NCBI GenBank assembly: GCA_023055425.1
Contig: JALGPY010000006.1
Coordinates: 68,108,127 to 68,172,126 of the forward strand
Direction: 5' to 3'
From: Linanthus parryae
Lineage: Eukaryota > Streptophyta > Magnoliopsida > Ericales > Polemoniaceae
Length of the DNA stretch: 64,000 bases
Within the stretch, counting starts at the first letter, position 1, and every line of letters begins with the position of its first letter. Position numbers and translations under genes: made by a program. Below the pieces are notes generated by a model. That model was not told where the DNA came from and did not search any database. It was given only the letters and a program-made list of their open reading frames with translations. This document shows, piece after piece, positions 21,131 to 31,635 of the stretch.

Positions 21131-22361
21131 TGAAAGACAGTATTGTAGGTTGTAAAACAGGATCAATACTATAGAAGAGGGGGTGAATAGAGTATGGCTG
21201 CTTTTTGCAATTTATGCTAGAAGAGTAGTTTCAAATAAATTTGTGCAAAGATGTAAGTATTTCAAGTCCTTGATATGATTTTCAATTCCTTGGAAAGAAA
21301 ACAGATGACAAATAAAACTTTGAGAGTTTTCAAGGCCTTGAAATGCCTTTCAAACCCTTGAATCTGAAACTTGTTTTGTGCAGTTGATTTCGCTAAGTAT
21401 TAAACAACAAAATGAATGCAAGAGACATAGATATTTATAGAGTTCAGTATACTTGGACCAATGTCTCTACCTCAGGGATTTGATCCCTATAGGATTTTCA
21501 ACTCAATTCTTATTAATCAAAAGCTAAGCCCTAGATCTCAGGCACAGAGCGTTCTGTTACTCTGTTACAGCTTGTGGTTCTCAGTAACCTATCTAGTACC
21601 TACTCTAGCGAACTGATTCATAAAGAATTCTCTAATTTTCACTTGAAAAATTCACGAGAAAAAAATGTAACAAGTATTATCTGAGTGATATACAAATATA
21701 GATCAGAAAGAAGAACACTGAGAACTGATGAAGCAGTTGAATATGTAGTGATGTTCTGGGGGATGGATTGAGTGAAATGAATCTTCTTCTGTGTTTCTTG
21801 TCAATCCTGAGAATGTTATGAGTCTCCATGTTCGTGTCACTTCTTGAAAAGATTCAGTCATTCCCTCTTATGCAGCCTGTTTGAATAGTAGATCTTCAAG
21901 ATCTTCTCATAACAAACTTTCCTAAGAAATAGCTTCTAATCTTTGACTTGTCTAACAGCTCTCCCCAACGGCTAGTTTCTCATTATCTTCTAGAATATTG
22001 ACTTGATCTTGTAGCTGAATATGTTAGAATGGTCAAGACATGTTTGAATAAACAAAGAATCAATCAAACAACCCAATTTCCTTTTCTGCAAGAACATAGT
22101 TTAGGCAAGTGACCCTGTAAAATAGGCAATTGATTTTCCATGCAAAAACTTGTTCATACAGATGGATTAATAATAGTTTAGAGAAACAAAATGATTTGTC
22201 TTTCACCATCAAGGTGCATATAATCAAGCATAGAGAAGTGTGAATCAGATTAGAAAGATAAGCTCCCCCTAAGTTCATGCTGTATACTGCTCATTATGTT
22301 TCAAACCTTTGAAAACAGTTTCAAGGCTGTTGTAAGCCTTTGAAACTAGCTGAACTTAAAA
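21131..22361 (-). repeat. Element D 3' LTR
   Basis: Starts TGAAAGACAGTATTGTAGG on the + strand and is alignable by eye to 30061-31264. Contains the palindrome TTTCAAGGCCTTGAAA at 21328-21343. The purine tract complement TCTCTCCCT (22362-22370) borders it. Confidence 0.87.
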
Positions 22362-22652
22362 TCTCTCCCTTGATGAAAGACAAAACCTCAATCTTTTTAG
22401 GAACCAATTCTCTTAAAAAAAAATCATTAGAGCATAGCAGACTAATCATGAAATATAAACGTCAACACAAAATATCCAAATAATCCAACTTATTAAGCAG
22501 CAAATTTCAGCAAATCACATCCTACTAATCTCAACCAGATCCATCTAAAGAAAGTACCAAAAATATAACAAATAAACCTCAGATATTTCTCCCCCTTTTT
22601 TAATTTCATCAAAAAAGAATGAGAAAATGTTGGAAAAATGTTTGGAAAGTTT

Positions 22653-24492
22653 TTAAAGTAAAAAGAATTTTAAAAAAGCAGAATTTTTCAAGACTTTGAA
22701 AAGCAGTTCAAGGACTTGAAAAAGATAGAAAGAAGATGCAAGAATTAGGGGGTTGGGTCTCCATCTCCCTTTGTTCTGCATATTCTTCTCCACTGTCTTC
22801 TTCATCATCCTCGTCATCTTTCTGTTCTTCTTCTTGAGCAGTTTTTTATCACCAGTATCACCAACCATCTCATCATGAAAGAGTTCAGCTGCAGTCACTA
22901 TATCAGGAATGGGTTGCTTAGGATCTTTAATCAACATCCCTGAGCCTGGACTTTCAGCATCATCGTGTTCCTGTTCTTCATTACCTTGTTCTTGAGCTAC
23001 TTGTTTCCCATTGTCCATCACCCCTGCAGCCTCATCCTGTGTTTTATGGTCACTGAACAAATCCTTGGTTGAACCAGCTTTCTTGGATCCCTCTGCAGCC
23101 AGGGAGACTACTTCCTCCACATGAAGCACATTGATGCTCTTGAAGATGCTTTCAACCATGTACCAGACATGTTTGAGCTCAGTGCCAAACTCATGCTGAT
23201 TTTCCTTCAATTCTTCCATATCCTTCTCCAGAACATCAAGTCTTTGGAATACCACAGAAAGGTCTTGAGACTGAGAGGGTAGGTTTGAAGGAGAGGTCAA
23301 GGCCTTGGGTTCAGGAAACTTCTTGGATTGTAACTCTTCCTCAGAAAGTTCAGAGTACAGCTTCCAATTGCCTTCACTTGTCTTCATGGTTCCAATTCTC
23401 TCAAATGCTTTCTCATCAAGCATACCAAAACCAGTAGTAACAGTTTCTTCTCAGTCATTTGGGATCTCAAGGTGTTGAAAGAACGCATAAAGTAGGTTGA
23501 CATAAGGCAAAGGGTGCTTTCTTTCTTTGGTTTGGGGGTAAAGCATGTGTTCCATCAAAATTGAAGTAATATCAATCTCATACCCATGCATGATCAAAAA
23601 AGTCAAGTACAACACCCTGTCAGTAATCAGTTCATTGGAATTCTCCTTAGGAACTACACACCTCATCAAAATTGTAAGCAATACTTTGCCTTCAACAGTT
23701 AGCACAGAGTGTGTTAACTGCTTGGAGGAGGTAGAAACATTTGGTAGAAAGAATTATTCCCTAGACAGTTTCAGTTCTTCACTCTTGTTTGGATAGTTGT
23801 CTTTGTTATACCTCTTGGGACAACCAAAAACATTGGCAAGTTTTGAGTGATTTAACTCCATATCAACACCATCCACTTTGGTTGGAATTACTAGGTTTAC
23901 AGTTCTAATTTGATTAATGTTCAGATAGAAAAACCTAGTGAGTCTGGTATATGCAACTTCTGGAGGGTTTATAATTTTCCAAATAACACTTTTCTTCAAC
24001 CTCTTAATGCATTCCAGATTCATGGTTTTCAACATATCAACACTAACGATGCTACAGAAAGCTACTGGTCTAGAAGCAAAGAAATCTAACTATTATCGTC
24101 TAGAAACATTAGAAACAAACCATTTGCTGTTAATTCTAGATTTCTTACCAGGGGACTGTTGCTATAGAGTAGATCTGCAGTTCTTTTCCAGTGCCTTTGT
24201 TTGGTTCTTCCTCAATGGCTTTCCATTTTCCTTTGTATTGTTTTGTAGGCTTCTTCTTCACCTTCTTAGGACTAGCAATATGTTCCTCTTGTTGCTTTTC
24301 TGGAGCAAACTTATCAGTCTTATTCTTCTTGCTAGAAATAGGAATCTGATCCTTCTTAGTCTTCTTCTTTGGAGGAGAAGGAGTCCTTTCTGCACTTGGG
24401 GTTCTGGAACTTGAATCATCACTGAGTGTTTGTCCCTCTTCCTCTACATTCTTCCCCTTCTTGTCAGTAACTTTCTTTGATCCTCCAGCCAT
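22653..24492 (-). pseudogene. Element D third ORF: basic N-terminus, globular domain, predicted coiled coil, acidic tail
   Basis: Function unknown. The ATG at 24490-24492 follows a telobox leader. Segment 24492-24145 is Lys/Ser-rich with an NLS-like PPKKKTKKD. After a frameshift near 24150-24040, one frame runs from 24035 to 22653 with only a TAA at 23754 and a TGA at 23451. It reads IWKIINPPEVAYTRLTRFFYLN, VDGVDMELNH, ILMRCVVPKE, MEHML and LPYVNLLYAFFQHLE, then GNWKLYSELSEEEL, the heptad-like RLDVLEKDMEELKENQ and an acidic tail. Length is about 610 codons. I see no signal peptide. A hydrophobic C-terminal stretch (from about 22730) coincides with palindromic DNA and may be non-coding. The central part resembles the plant 'putative transposon protein' class, from memory only. 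Confidence 0.72.
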
Positions 24493-24985
24493 CTAGATTC
24501 TATAAACGTTCTTCTGGTGCTGATTAGGGTTTGAGAGTTTATAAGAGAGAGGCAGGATTGATACGTGAAAGAGAGAGATAGAAGATATGAGATAAGTAAT
24601 GAAGAGTTTGAGTTTGAAAAGGAAACAAAAATATTTCCAAATCCTTTAAGATTGTGCAGAATCAGTGAAATTCAAATTTGTGTGTGTGTGACGTGGAAAA
24701 GGAAATAATATAATACTGATTTAAAAGAAATAAGTTTTTAAAAGGTAAAAACAATATTGAGCATTTATCTACAGAGATATCACCCAACATTGAAAGATCC
24801 AAGTTATTGACTAAACAGAATACAGACTTATTTTCAAGGCTTTGGAAAGCAGTTCAAGGCCTTGAAAAGCTATAAAACTAAGGCAAATACAATCAAGGCT
24901 TTGAAAAGATTTTCAAGGCTTTGAAAATCAGTTCAAAACTTTGAACCACATAATACTTATGTGTAACTTACCTGATACTCCCCCT
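24493..24985 (-). promoter_or_regulatory. Element D leader of the third ORF, with telobox, CT-rich tract and palindromes
   Basis: On the minus strand, from the pol-proximal purine tract (about 24985) to the ATG at 24492, there is a palindrome cluster (24853-24866 and 24911-24926), an AT-rich stretch, a CT-rich run near 24545-24590 and CTCAAACCCTAATC (telobox at 24524-24532). The arrangement mirrors 3518-3960 in element A. An independent promoter is inferred. Confidence 0.45.
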
Positions 24986-25030
24986 AAACCAATGCATCTT
25001 TATTTAGCTTGCCCAGTTCTAATCTCATGG

Positions 25031-26540
25031 CTAAGAATTTATCCTTTGACAGTGGTTTAGTGAAGATATATGCCAATTGCATGTTAGTAGAAACAAATTC
25101 AAGAGCAAAATTACCTTTTTAGCATGATCTCTGATGAAGTGATGTCTGACAGCTATGTGTTTGGTCCTTGAATGCTGAACTAGATTCTTTGTGATAGATA
25201 TTGCACTGGTGTTGTCACATTTAATAGGTATATCTCTGAATTTAAATCCAATATCTAACATTTTTTGAGTGATCCACAGTACTTGTGAGCAGCAAGCACC
25301 AGCTGCTATGTACTCAGCTTCTGCAGTTGATAGGGCTACATAATTTTGTTTCTTTGAATGCCAGCTGATCAGTTATTTTCCAAGAAATTGGCAACACCCT
25401 GATGTGATTTTTCTATCCACTTTGTATCCTGCAAAGTCAGCATCTGAATATCCACACAAAGAGAGATTAGAATGTTTAGGATACCAAATCCCTAAGTCTT
25501 TGGTACCATTGAGATATCTGAATATTCTTTTGACAGCAACCAAGTGTGATTCTCTAGGATCATATTGAAATCTAGCACACATACTAACACTAAACATAAT
25601 ATATGGTCTACTTGTAGTAAGATACAGCAAAGATCCAATCATACATTTGTATTCCTTCACATTCACACCTTTACATTTTTTATCTTTGTCTAAAGACGGT
25701 GAGGAGCTCATATGGGTTTTTTCTAACTTGGACTGAGACATATTGTACTTGTTTAACAAGTCCTTAGTGTACTTGTTTTGAGGAAATATTACTTTCTTCA
25801 TTTGATGTATATGAAGTCCAAGAAAGAAGTTGAGCTCTCCCATCAAACTAATTTCAAACTCGCTGCTCATAAGACTTGAGAAATCCTTGCAAAGAGAGTT
25901 ATTAGTAGCTCCAAATAGAATATCATCAACATAAACTTGAACCACTAGAATATCTTTCTCACGAGTCTTTATGAAAATGATTTTTTTTTCTACTAATCCT
26001 CTTTTGAAATCATTTTCAAGTAGAAACTTTGACAGTCTTTCATACCAAGCCCTTGGAGTTTGTTTCAAACCATAAAGAATTTTTTCAAGTTTGTAAACAT
26101 GATCTGGAAAATCATCATTTTCAAAACTAGGGGGTTGAGCAACATAAACTTCTTCTTGCAGATATCCTTTTAAAAATGCACACTTCGCATTCATTTGAAA
26201 AAGTTTCATATTTTTTTGAGATGCAAACGCAAGTAATATTCTAATTGCTTCTAACCTTGCAAAAGGAGCAAAAGTCTCTTCATGATCAATACCTTCTTCC
26301 TGGTTGTAGCCTTAAGCTACCAGTCTTGCTTTGTTTCTTATTACCTTACCATTCTCATCTAACTTGTTTCTGAATACCCACCTAGTACCAATTACAGAGT
26401 GATCTTTAGGAGGTGGAACCAGATTCCATACTTTGTTCCTCTCAAATTCATTGAGTTCACTTTTCATTGCAATGATCCAGATTGCTTCTTGTAATGTTTC
26501 TTTCACATTCTTAGGCTCCATAAGAGAGACAAAAGCATTG
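25031..26540 (-). pseudogene. Element D reverse transcriptase and RNase H
   Basis: RT motifs from the right: VWNLVPPPKDHSVIGTRWVF, NKARLVA then a stop near 26312, a QMNAKCAFL block in which the usual first catalytic Asp is Asn, DFPDHVYKLEKILYGLKQTPRAWYERL, and an intact YVDD palm motif near 25930. RNase H follows with GYSDADFAG near 25440, STAEAEYIAAG near 25310 and VQHSRTKHIAVRHHFIRDH near 25150. The 278-codon block 26209-25373 is the longest open stretch. It ends at 25031 with a frame-shifted tail, before the purine tract. The Asp-to-Asn change would disable polymerisation. Confidence 0.9.
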
Positions 26541-26556
26541 AAAGCACACAGAGTCT

Positions 26557-26877
26557 TCAGTTGTGATCTTGTTTGTGTACCAGTGGATGGATCGGAAATA
26601 ATGTTGTCAACTGGATGAGATGAAAGATATTTGAATCTTTTTCTTGGTGTCCATGGTTATGGATCTCTAGAAATCTTCTCAGGTCTTTGAGAATTTGAAG
26701 TAGTGGCTTGTTCACTCTGATTCTCTTGATGTTATCTTTCAAGGATTTGAGACTCATTTTCAAGGCCTTGAAAATTGTTCTTGTTTTCCTGCAAGCTTTC
26801 CTGGGAACCATTTGAAGGTCCTGCTTCATCTTCTGACTCATGCTTGTTAAATTCGAGTCTGCAAAGCTTTCACTCAA
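26557..26877 (-). other. Element D integrase-RT linker with palindrome
   Basis: The pol frame here is Gln/Ser/Asn-rich with stops. The perfect palindrome TTTCAAGGCCTTGAAA (26758-26773) lies in the pol frame and encodes FQGLE, the counterpart of A's SQSFE/SQGLE repeats. The downstream block PRKRFKYLSSHPVDN leads into the RT. Confidence 0.6.
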
Positions 26878-26916
26878 TGAACCATCATAACTTTCATAAA
26901 AAATAAGATGAGTACT

Positions 26917-27892
26917 TTATTCAACAAGCTTGCTTCTTTTATTATAAACTCTGTAAGCTTTGCTAGTCATTGAATAACCAAAAAAAATACCTTCATCACT
27001 CCTGGAATCAAACTCACCAAGATTGTCCTTACCATTTTTGTGAATATAACAAGTGCAACCAAAAAGTCTGAAGTAAGAAATATTTGGCTTTCTTCCCTTG
27101 GAAAGCACATAAGGAGTCTTCTTCAAGATAGGCATAATAAAACACCTGTTAAGTATACAGTTGGCAGTGCTCACAGCTTCTGCTCAGAATGATTTTGGCA
27201 ATTTGTTCTCTAGAAGCATTGTCCTTGACATTTCTTCAAGAGTCATGTTCTTTCTTTCAACAACAACATTTTGTTGAGGAGTTCTAGGAGTAGAGAAGTT
27301 GTGAGAGATGCCATGCTTAGCACAAAATAAATCAAACTCAAGTTTATCAAATTCTCTGTCATGATCACTCCTAACAGAATCAATAGGCAGGTTTTTCAAG
27401 GTTTGAAGTTCTTTAAAAAGCGTAGAAAATTCATAAACAGCTTCATATTTATCTCTAGGAAACATTACCCAAGTAAATCTAGAAAAAATCATCAACAATA
27501 ACTAACATATACTTCTTAGACTTTGGAGTTGGAGTTCTCATTGGACCACAGAGATCCATATGTAATAATTCAATGGGTCTAGTAGTACTTACAAAGTTCT
27601 TTGACTTGAATGAGCTTCTTTTCTGTTTACCTTTAGCACGGGCTTTGCATACTTCTTCATCCTTGAACTTGATAGGGGGTAGACCTCTTACCATGTATTT
27701 AGTAACTAACTTGTTCAATGTGTGCAAGCTAATGTGTCCAAGCTTTCTGTGCAAAAGCTTTGAATCCTCTTTCAAAGCCTTGAGACACTTCAGACTTTCT
27801 TCTGAAACTTTGTTAGTTGCAAAGTATAAACATTGTTTGATCTTGAGGCAGTGAGGATGCAAACTCCAGATTTCTAATTTTGCACCACACAT
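26917..27892 (-). pseudogene. Element D integrase (GAG-pre-integrase and DDE core)
   Basis: Zinc region LHRKLGHISLHTLNKL and VCKARAKGKQ, where the first Cys of the usual CxxC pair is kept and the second has become Arg. The core shows the first Asp in HMDLCGP, the second in RSDHDREF and the Glu in VVVERKN, then FGYSMTSKAYRVYNKRS at the C-terminus. The reading passes from the frame of 27892-27479 to that of 27498-26917, so there is a frameshift near 27485 and a stop near 27180. The zinc-site loss and the frameshift disable it. Confidence 0.87.
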
Positions 27893-28140
27893 TTCTCTTT
27901 GTCAAAGATAACTTTGTTACCATTTTCAAATAAATGAGATACACTAAGTAGGTTGAACTTCAATCCATCAACTAAATAAACATCAGGAATATAGTTTTCA
28001 GAATATGTACCAACTTTACCAATACCTAGAATGTTGCATTGTCCTTTGTCACCAAGCGTGATTAATCCTTCATACTGCTCTTTCAGTTTTGAGAATAGAG
28101 ATTTCTTCCCACTAATATGTCTTGAGCAACCACTATCCAT
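27874..28140 (-). pseudogene. Element D aspartic protease
   Basis: Begins MDSGCSRHISGKKSLF with the catalytic Asp-Ser-Gly intact, then ITLGDKGQCNILGIG, YIPDVYLVDGLKFNLLSVSHL and VIFDKEKCVV. It is an 88-codon open stretch joined to gag upstream and integrase downstream. Copia proteases act as dimers to cut Gag-Pol. This is the better preserved of the two SIRE-like proteases here. Confidence 0.8.
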
Positions 28141-28234
28141 AAACCATTTATGTTCTTTGCTCTTGGTGACAGCTTACGAACACCATTCACTGCCTTACCC
28201 AGCTGTTAGACCAAGTGTGGAATTTAGATTCATA

Positions 28235-30017
28235 TTAATGGTCAACCATGTTAGGTGGTCTAACCCCTTTAGGAACCCTAAGCTGTCTAACTTGTCCTTT
28301 AAGCTGAACTAGAAAAATGTTCCTCATTACGTGAGGGTCTCTTCTTCTAAAAGGACAAGTCATTTTAACATGACCAATTCTGTTGCAGTAATGGAATTTA
28401 GGAGAGGTTCTGTTTCCAGCCTTCACAAATCTGATATTGTTCTTTCTGAGGAAGTTTGGATTGTAGCCAATACCAGTTTTGTAAACAGACTTTAAACTTC
28501 CTCCAAGAATCAGGTTTAGATTTTGTCTAAGCCAGAAAGTTTAATAACTATCTTAGACTCTTGAAGTTTCTCAGCTAGAGTAGTCTTTTGTTCCTCCAAT
28601 TCATCAAACTGATATCTTAGAGCAACAATATTGTCACTCAAAATAGAATTCTCAGTGACTACTTCCTTGACTTGAGTTTTCAAGGCTTTGAAAAGGCCTT
28701 GAAATCTCTGTCAGACTTCTTCTGAGAAATTTCAAGCTTCAGATTTTGACAAACAAGTTGTAAGTTTTATTTTGCTTGCTCATGAACCTTTTCTTTCAAA
28801 GTCATGATTTCTTTCAGATAGTCCTCTTCATTTAAAAGCATTGTGCTAAGATAGTCAGAAAGGACATCTGTTGGTTTTGAAATCAAACAGTTCACCATTA
28901 CCTCAATGTTCTTTTCAGAACTTTCATAATGCTTGGCCATAAGGCAGATGTTGGCTTGTTCTTCTTCAGATTAAGAATCACTTGAGGAGTCTGAGTCACT
29001 CCAAGATGCTATCATAGCCCTTTCCTCCTGTCATGGTCATTCTTATGAAAGTGTTTGATTTTCTTGTGTGGACAGTCTCTAATCAAATGTCATGCATCAC
29101 CACACTCAAAGCAATTCATTACTTTAAACTTATTACCTTTGTAGTCTTTGCTATTGGAGGATTTGTGTTTATCCTTGCTGAATTATTTGTTTCCAAAGTT
29201 CTTTTTCATCTTTAGAATTTTGGTCAAGGCTTTCGAAATTAGAGCAAAGGGATCTTTATCATCAACTTCTACATTTTCACAGCTTTGAGATGGTACATTC
29301 TCCTTAGCCTTGAGAGCTAGATTCTTGACACTATATGGCAGTTCTCCATCAACTTCATTCATGGAAATTTTATGTGTGAGCAGATTTCCCTACAAGTCAT
29401 CAAGTTAAAGTGATGATAGATCTTGAGCTTCTTCAACAACAGTAGTCTTTGGTTCCCATTTGGCTTTGGGAAGACTTCTCAAGATCTTCCTGACTTTATC
29501 TTCATTGGAAAATGATTTTCCCAAACTATCCAGAATGTTAATAATGTCAGTGAACCTCTTGAACATATCCTTGATAAATTCATCTCCATTCATCTTAAAC
29601 AGTTCCTACTGTCTAAGAACTATGTTTATTTTCGTCTGCTTGAATTGACTGGTTCCTTCAAAGGTCACCACAAATTTGTCCCATATTTCTTTAAGTCTTG
29701 CATCCTGATATCCTGTTGAATTCATCTGCACTCAAAGCACAATATAAGAGATTCATAGCTCTGTAATTTTTTAAACATTTTTCTAACTCAGAAGCAGAAA
29801 GTGAATCCTATGTCTTGGGACTTCTAATCCCATCTTTCTCTGTGTAGAATGTATGAGGACCATTCTGTAAGATAGTCCACAATTCCATATCTTGATCAAT
29901 GATGAACATTTTCATCAGGACTTTCCAGTGCACAAAGTTGTCACCACAGAATAGAGGAGGTCTGTTAGTAGCTCTTCCCTGAGAGAAACCACCATCACCT
30001 ACAGTACTCATAATCAC
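28235..30017 (-). pseudogene. Element D gag remnant with two zinc knuckles
   Basis: The start is at 30011 or 30017 (MSTVGDGGFSQGRATNRPPLF), just inside the PBS. Other blocks are FIKDMFKRFTDIINIL at about 29580-29530 and a first knuckle CFECGDA, stop, HLIRDC at about 29112-29070. Further on are an LGGSL block at about 28510 and a second knuckle FHYCNRIGHVKMTC at about 28400-28360, whose first Cys is Phe. There are many stops. The coiled-coil-like region near 28560-28800 contains a palindrome (28678-28693). Gag packages element RNA in cytoplasmic particles. Confidence 0.78.
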
Positions 30018-30046
30018 CAGATGGTTAAATCTATGTGGTGATACAA

Positions 30047-30058
30047 GCTTTTATACCA
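30047..30058 (-). promoter_or_regulatory. Element D primer-binding site, decayed initiator tRNA-Met type
   Basis: The complement reads TGGTATAAAAGC, two or three bases from the TGGTATCAGAGC PBS seen in B. It is separated from the LTR end by two or three bases. Confidence 0.75.
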
Positions 30059-30060
30059 AT

Positions 30061-31264
30061 TGAAATACAGTATTGTAGGTAGTAAAACAGGATCAATACT
30101 CTAGAGGGGGGGGGGGGTGAATAGAGTATGGCAACTTTTTGCAAGTTATTCTAGAAGAGTAGTTTCAAAAAAAATTGTGGAAAGTTGTAAGTATTTCAAG
30201 TCCTTGAAATGAGTTTGAAGTCATTGGAAAGAAAGCATATGACAAATAAAAAGCTGGGAGTTTTCAAGGCCTTGAAATGCCTTTCATACCCTTGAATCTG
30301 AAACCTGTTTTGTGCAGTTTATTTGACTAAGTATAGAACATCAAAATGAATGCAAGATACACACATATTTATAGAGTTTAGTCCACTTGGACCTACGTCT
30401 CTACCTCATGCATATGATCCCTGCAGTATTTTCAACTCAATTCTTATTAATCAAAAGCTAAGCCCTATATCTCAAGCACAGAGAGTTCCCTTACTCTACT
30501 ACAGCTTGTCGTTCTCATTAATCTATCTAGTATATGCTCTAGCTAACTGAATCAACAAGAATTCTCTATTGTTCACTTGAACAATTCACGAGAACAAAAT
30601 GTAACAAGTGTTATCTGAATGATATACGCATATAGATCAGAAAGAAGAACACTGAGAACTGATGAAGCAGTTGAATATGCAATGATCTTCTAGAGGATGG
30701 GTTGAGTGAAATGAGTCCTCTTATGAGTTGCTTATCCAGAGAATTTTCTGAGTCGCTGTGTTCGTGTCACTTATTGAAAAGCTTCAGTCATTCCCTCTTA
30801 TCCAGTATATTTAAATAGTAGATCTTCAAGATCTTCTCATAACGAACTTTTCTAAAAAATAACTGCAAATCTTATACTTATCTAACATCTCTTCCAAACG
30901 GCTAGTTTCTCAATATATTCAAGGATATTGACTTGATCTTGTAGCTGAATATGTTAGGAAGGTCAAGACATGTTTGCATAAGCACATAATTAATCAAACA
31001 ATCCAGTTTCCTTTTCTACATGAACATAGTTTAGGCAAGTGACCCTGCAAAATGGGCAGTTGATTTTCTCTGCAAAACTTGTTCAGACAAATGGATTAAT
31101 AATAGTTTAGAGCAACAAAATGATTTGTCTTTCATCATCAAGGTGCATATAATCAAGCATAGAGAAGTGGGAATCAGATTAGAAAGATAAGCTCCCCTAA
31201 GTTCATGCTATATACTGCTCAGTATGTACAAACCTTTGAAAACAGTTTCAAGGCCTTGAAACTG
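30061..31264 (-). repeat. Element D 5' LTR
   Basis: Alignable by eye to 21131-22361. Contains palindromes at 30262-30277 and 31246-31261. The outer terminus lacks about 15 bp seen in the other LTR, so the right limit is uncertain by about 10 bp. Confidence 0.82.
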
Positions 31265-31635
31265 TGATTAATAAGAAGGTGTTTCAATCCTGGAGGGATA
31301 GTATCACTCAGGCGGAGAGTAGGCCCATTGGTGGCTGAACTTCGTAAAAAATCACTGTGTTCGTCTTCTTTACAGTTCTGCATTTTATTCCCTTCACAAA
31401 CTGTTCAACACAGAGCTTCTCCAAAGCTTTGGAGGTTTTCCTGTTTCACAGCTTTGAAGCTTCAGACAATTCCAAATTGTCTAAACTATTTCTGTAATTG
31501 CCCAAAGCTTTTGAAATATGTTTAATCTCTTTGTTAAGTTTCAAAATCCCATTTTTATCAAAATATTGCATACTCTATTCAATTCCCCCTCTAGAGTATC
31601 TTGATCATGTATTTTACCTGCATTACACACTTTCA
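31262..31635 (+). repeat. Element A 3' LTR, right part
   Basis: TGATTAATAAGAA at its start and CTAGAGTAT...GATCATGTATT...CTTTCA at its end match the corresponding parts of solo LTR E (about 10047-10060 and 10390-10432). It carries the palindrome CTCCAAAGCTTTGGAG at 31419-31434, identical to the one at 20991-21006 in the left part. Confidence 0.75.

Larger units (their letters stand above)
21131..31264 (-). mobile_element. Element D: SIRE/Maximus-like copia retrotransposon with third ORF, inside the 3' LTR of A
   Basis: LTRs of about 1.2 kb at 21131-22361 and 30061 to about 31264 flank a minus strand internal region. From the right: PBS, gag with two zinc knuckles, protease, integrase, RT, RNase H, purine tract, a telobox leader, a third ORF and a second purine tract. 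It is the same family as A and E. The outer end of the right LTR is not sharp and I found no target duplication. About 0.5 kb of LTR present in E is missing from A around the insertion, so a deletion may have accompanied it. Confidence 0.88.
1..31635 (+). mobile_element. Element A: SIRE/Maximus-like Ty1/copia retrotransposon, 5' end outside window, interrupted by B, C and D
   Basis: Order of parts on the + strand is gag zinc-knuckle region, protease, integrase, RT, RNase H, third ORF, polypurine tract and 3' LTR, the Ty1/copia order plus an extra ORF. Lineage is inferred from the RT/RNase H style (the block before the RT palm, and the VQHS..K..DVRHHF block near the end) and from the long 3' region with an extra ORF. 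A's own sequence is 1-5013, 13197-13261, 19472-21130 and about 31262-31635; the rest is later insertions. Stops and frameshifts are frequent in every domain, so this copy is old and inactive. The LTR end at 31635 matches the ends of D and E (TCTTTCA or CTTTCA). Confidence 0.85.

Noticed and set aside
22653..24492. Envelope gene in element D
   Set aside because: No signal peptide or clear membrane anchor is visible. The lysine-rich N-terminus and acidic tail do not fit an envelope glycoprotein.
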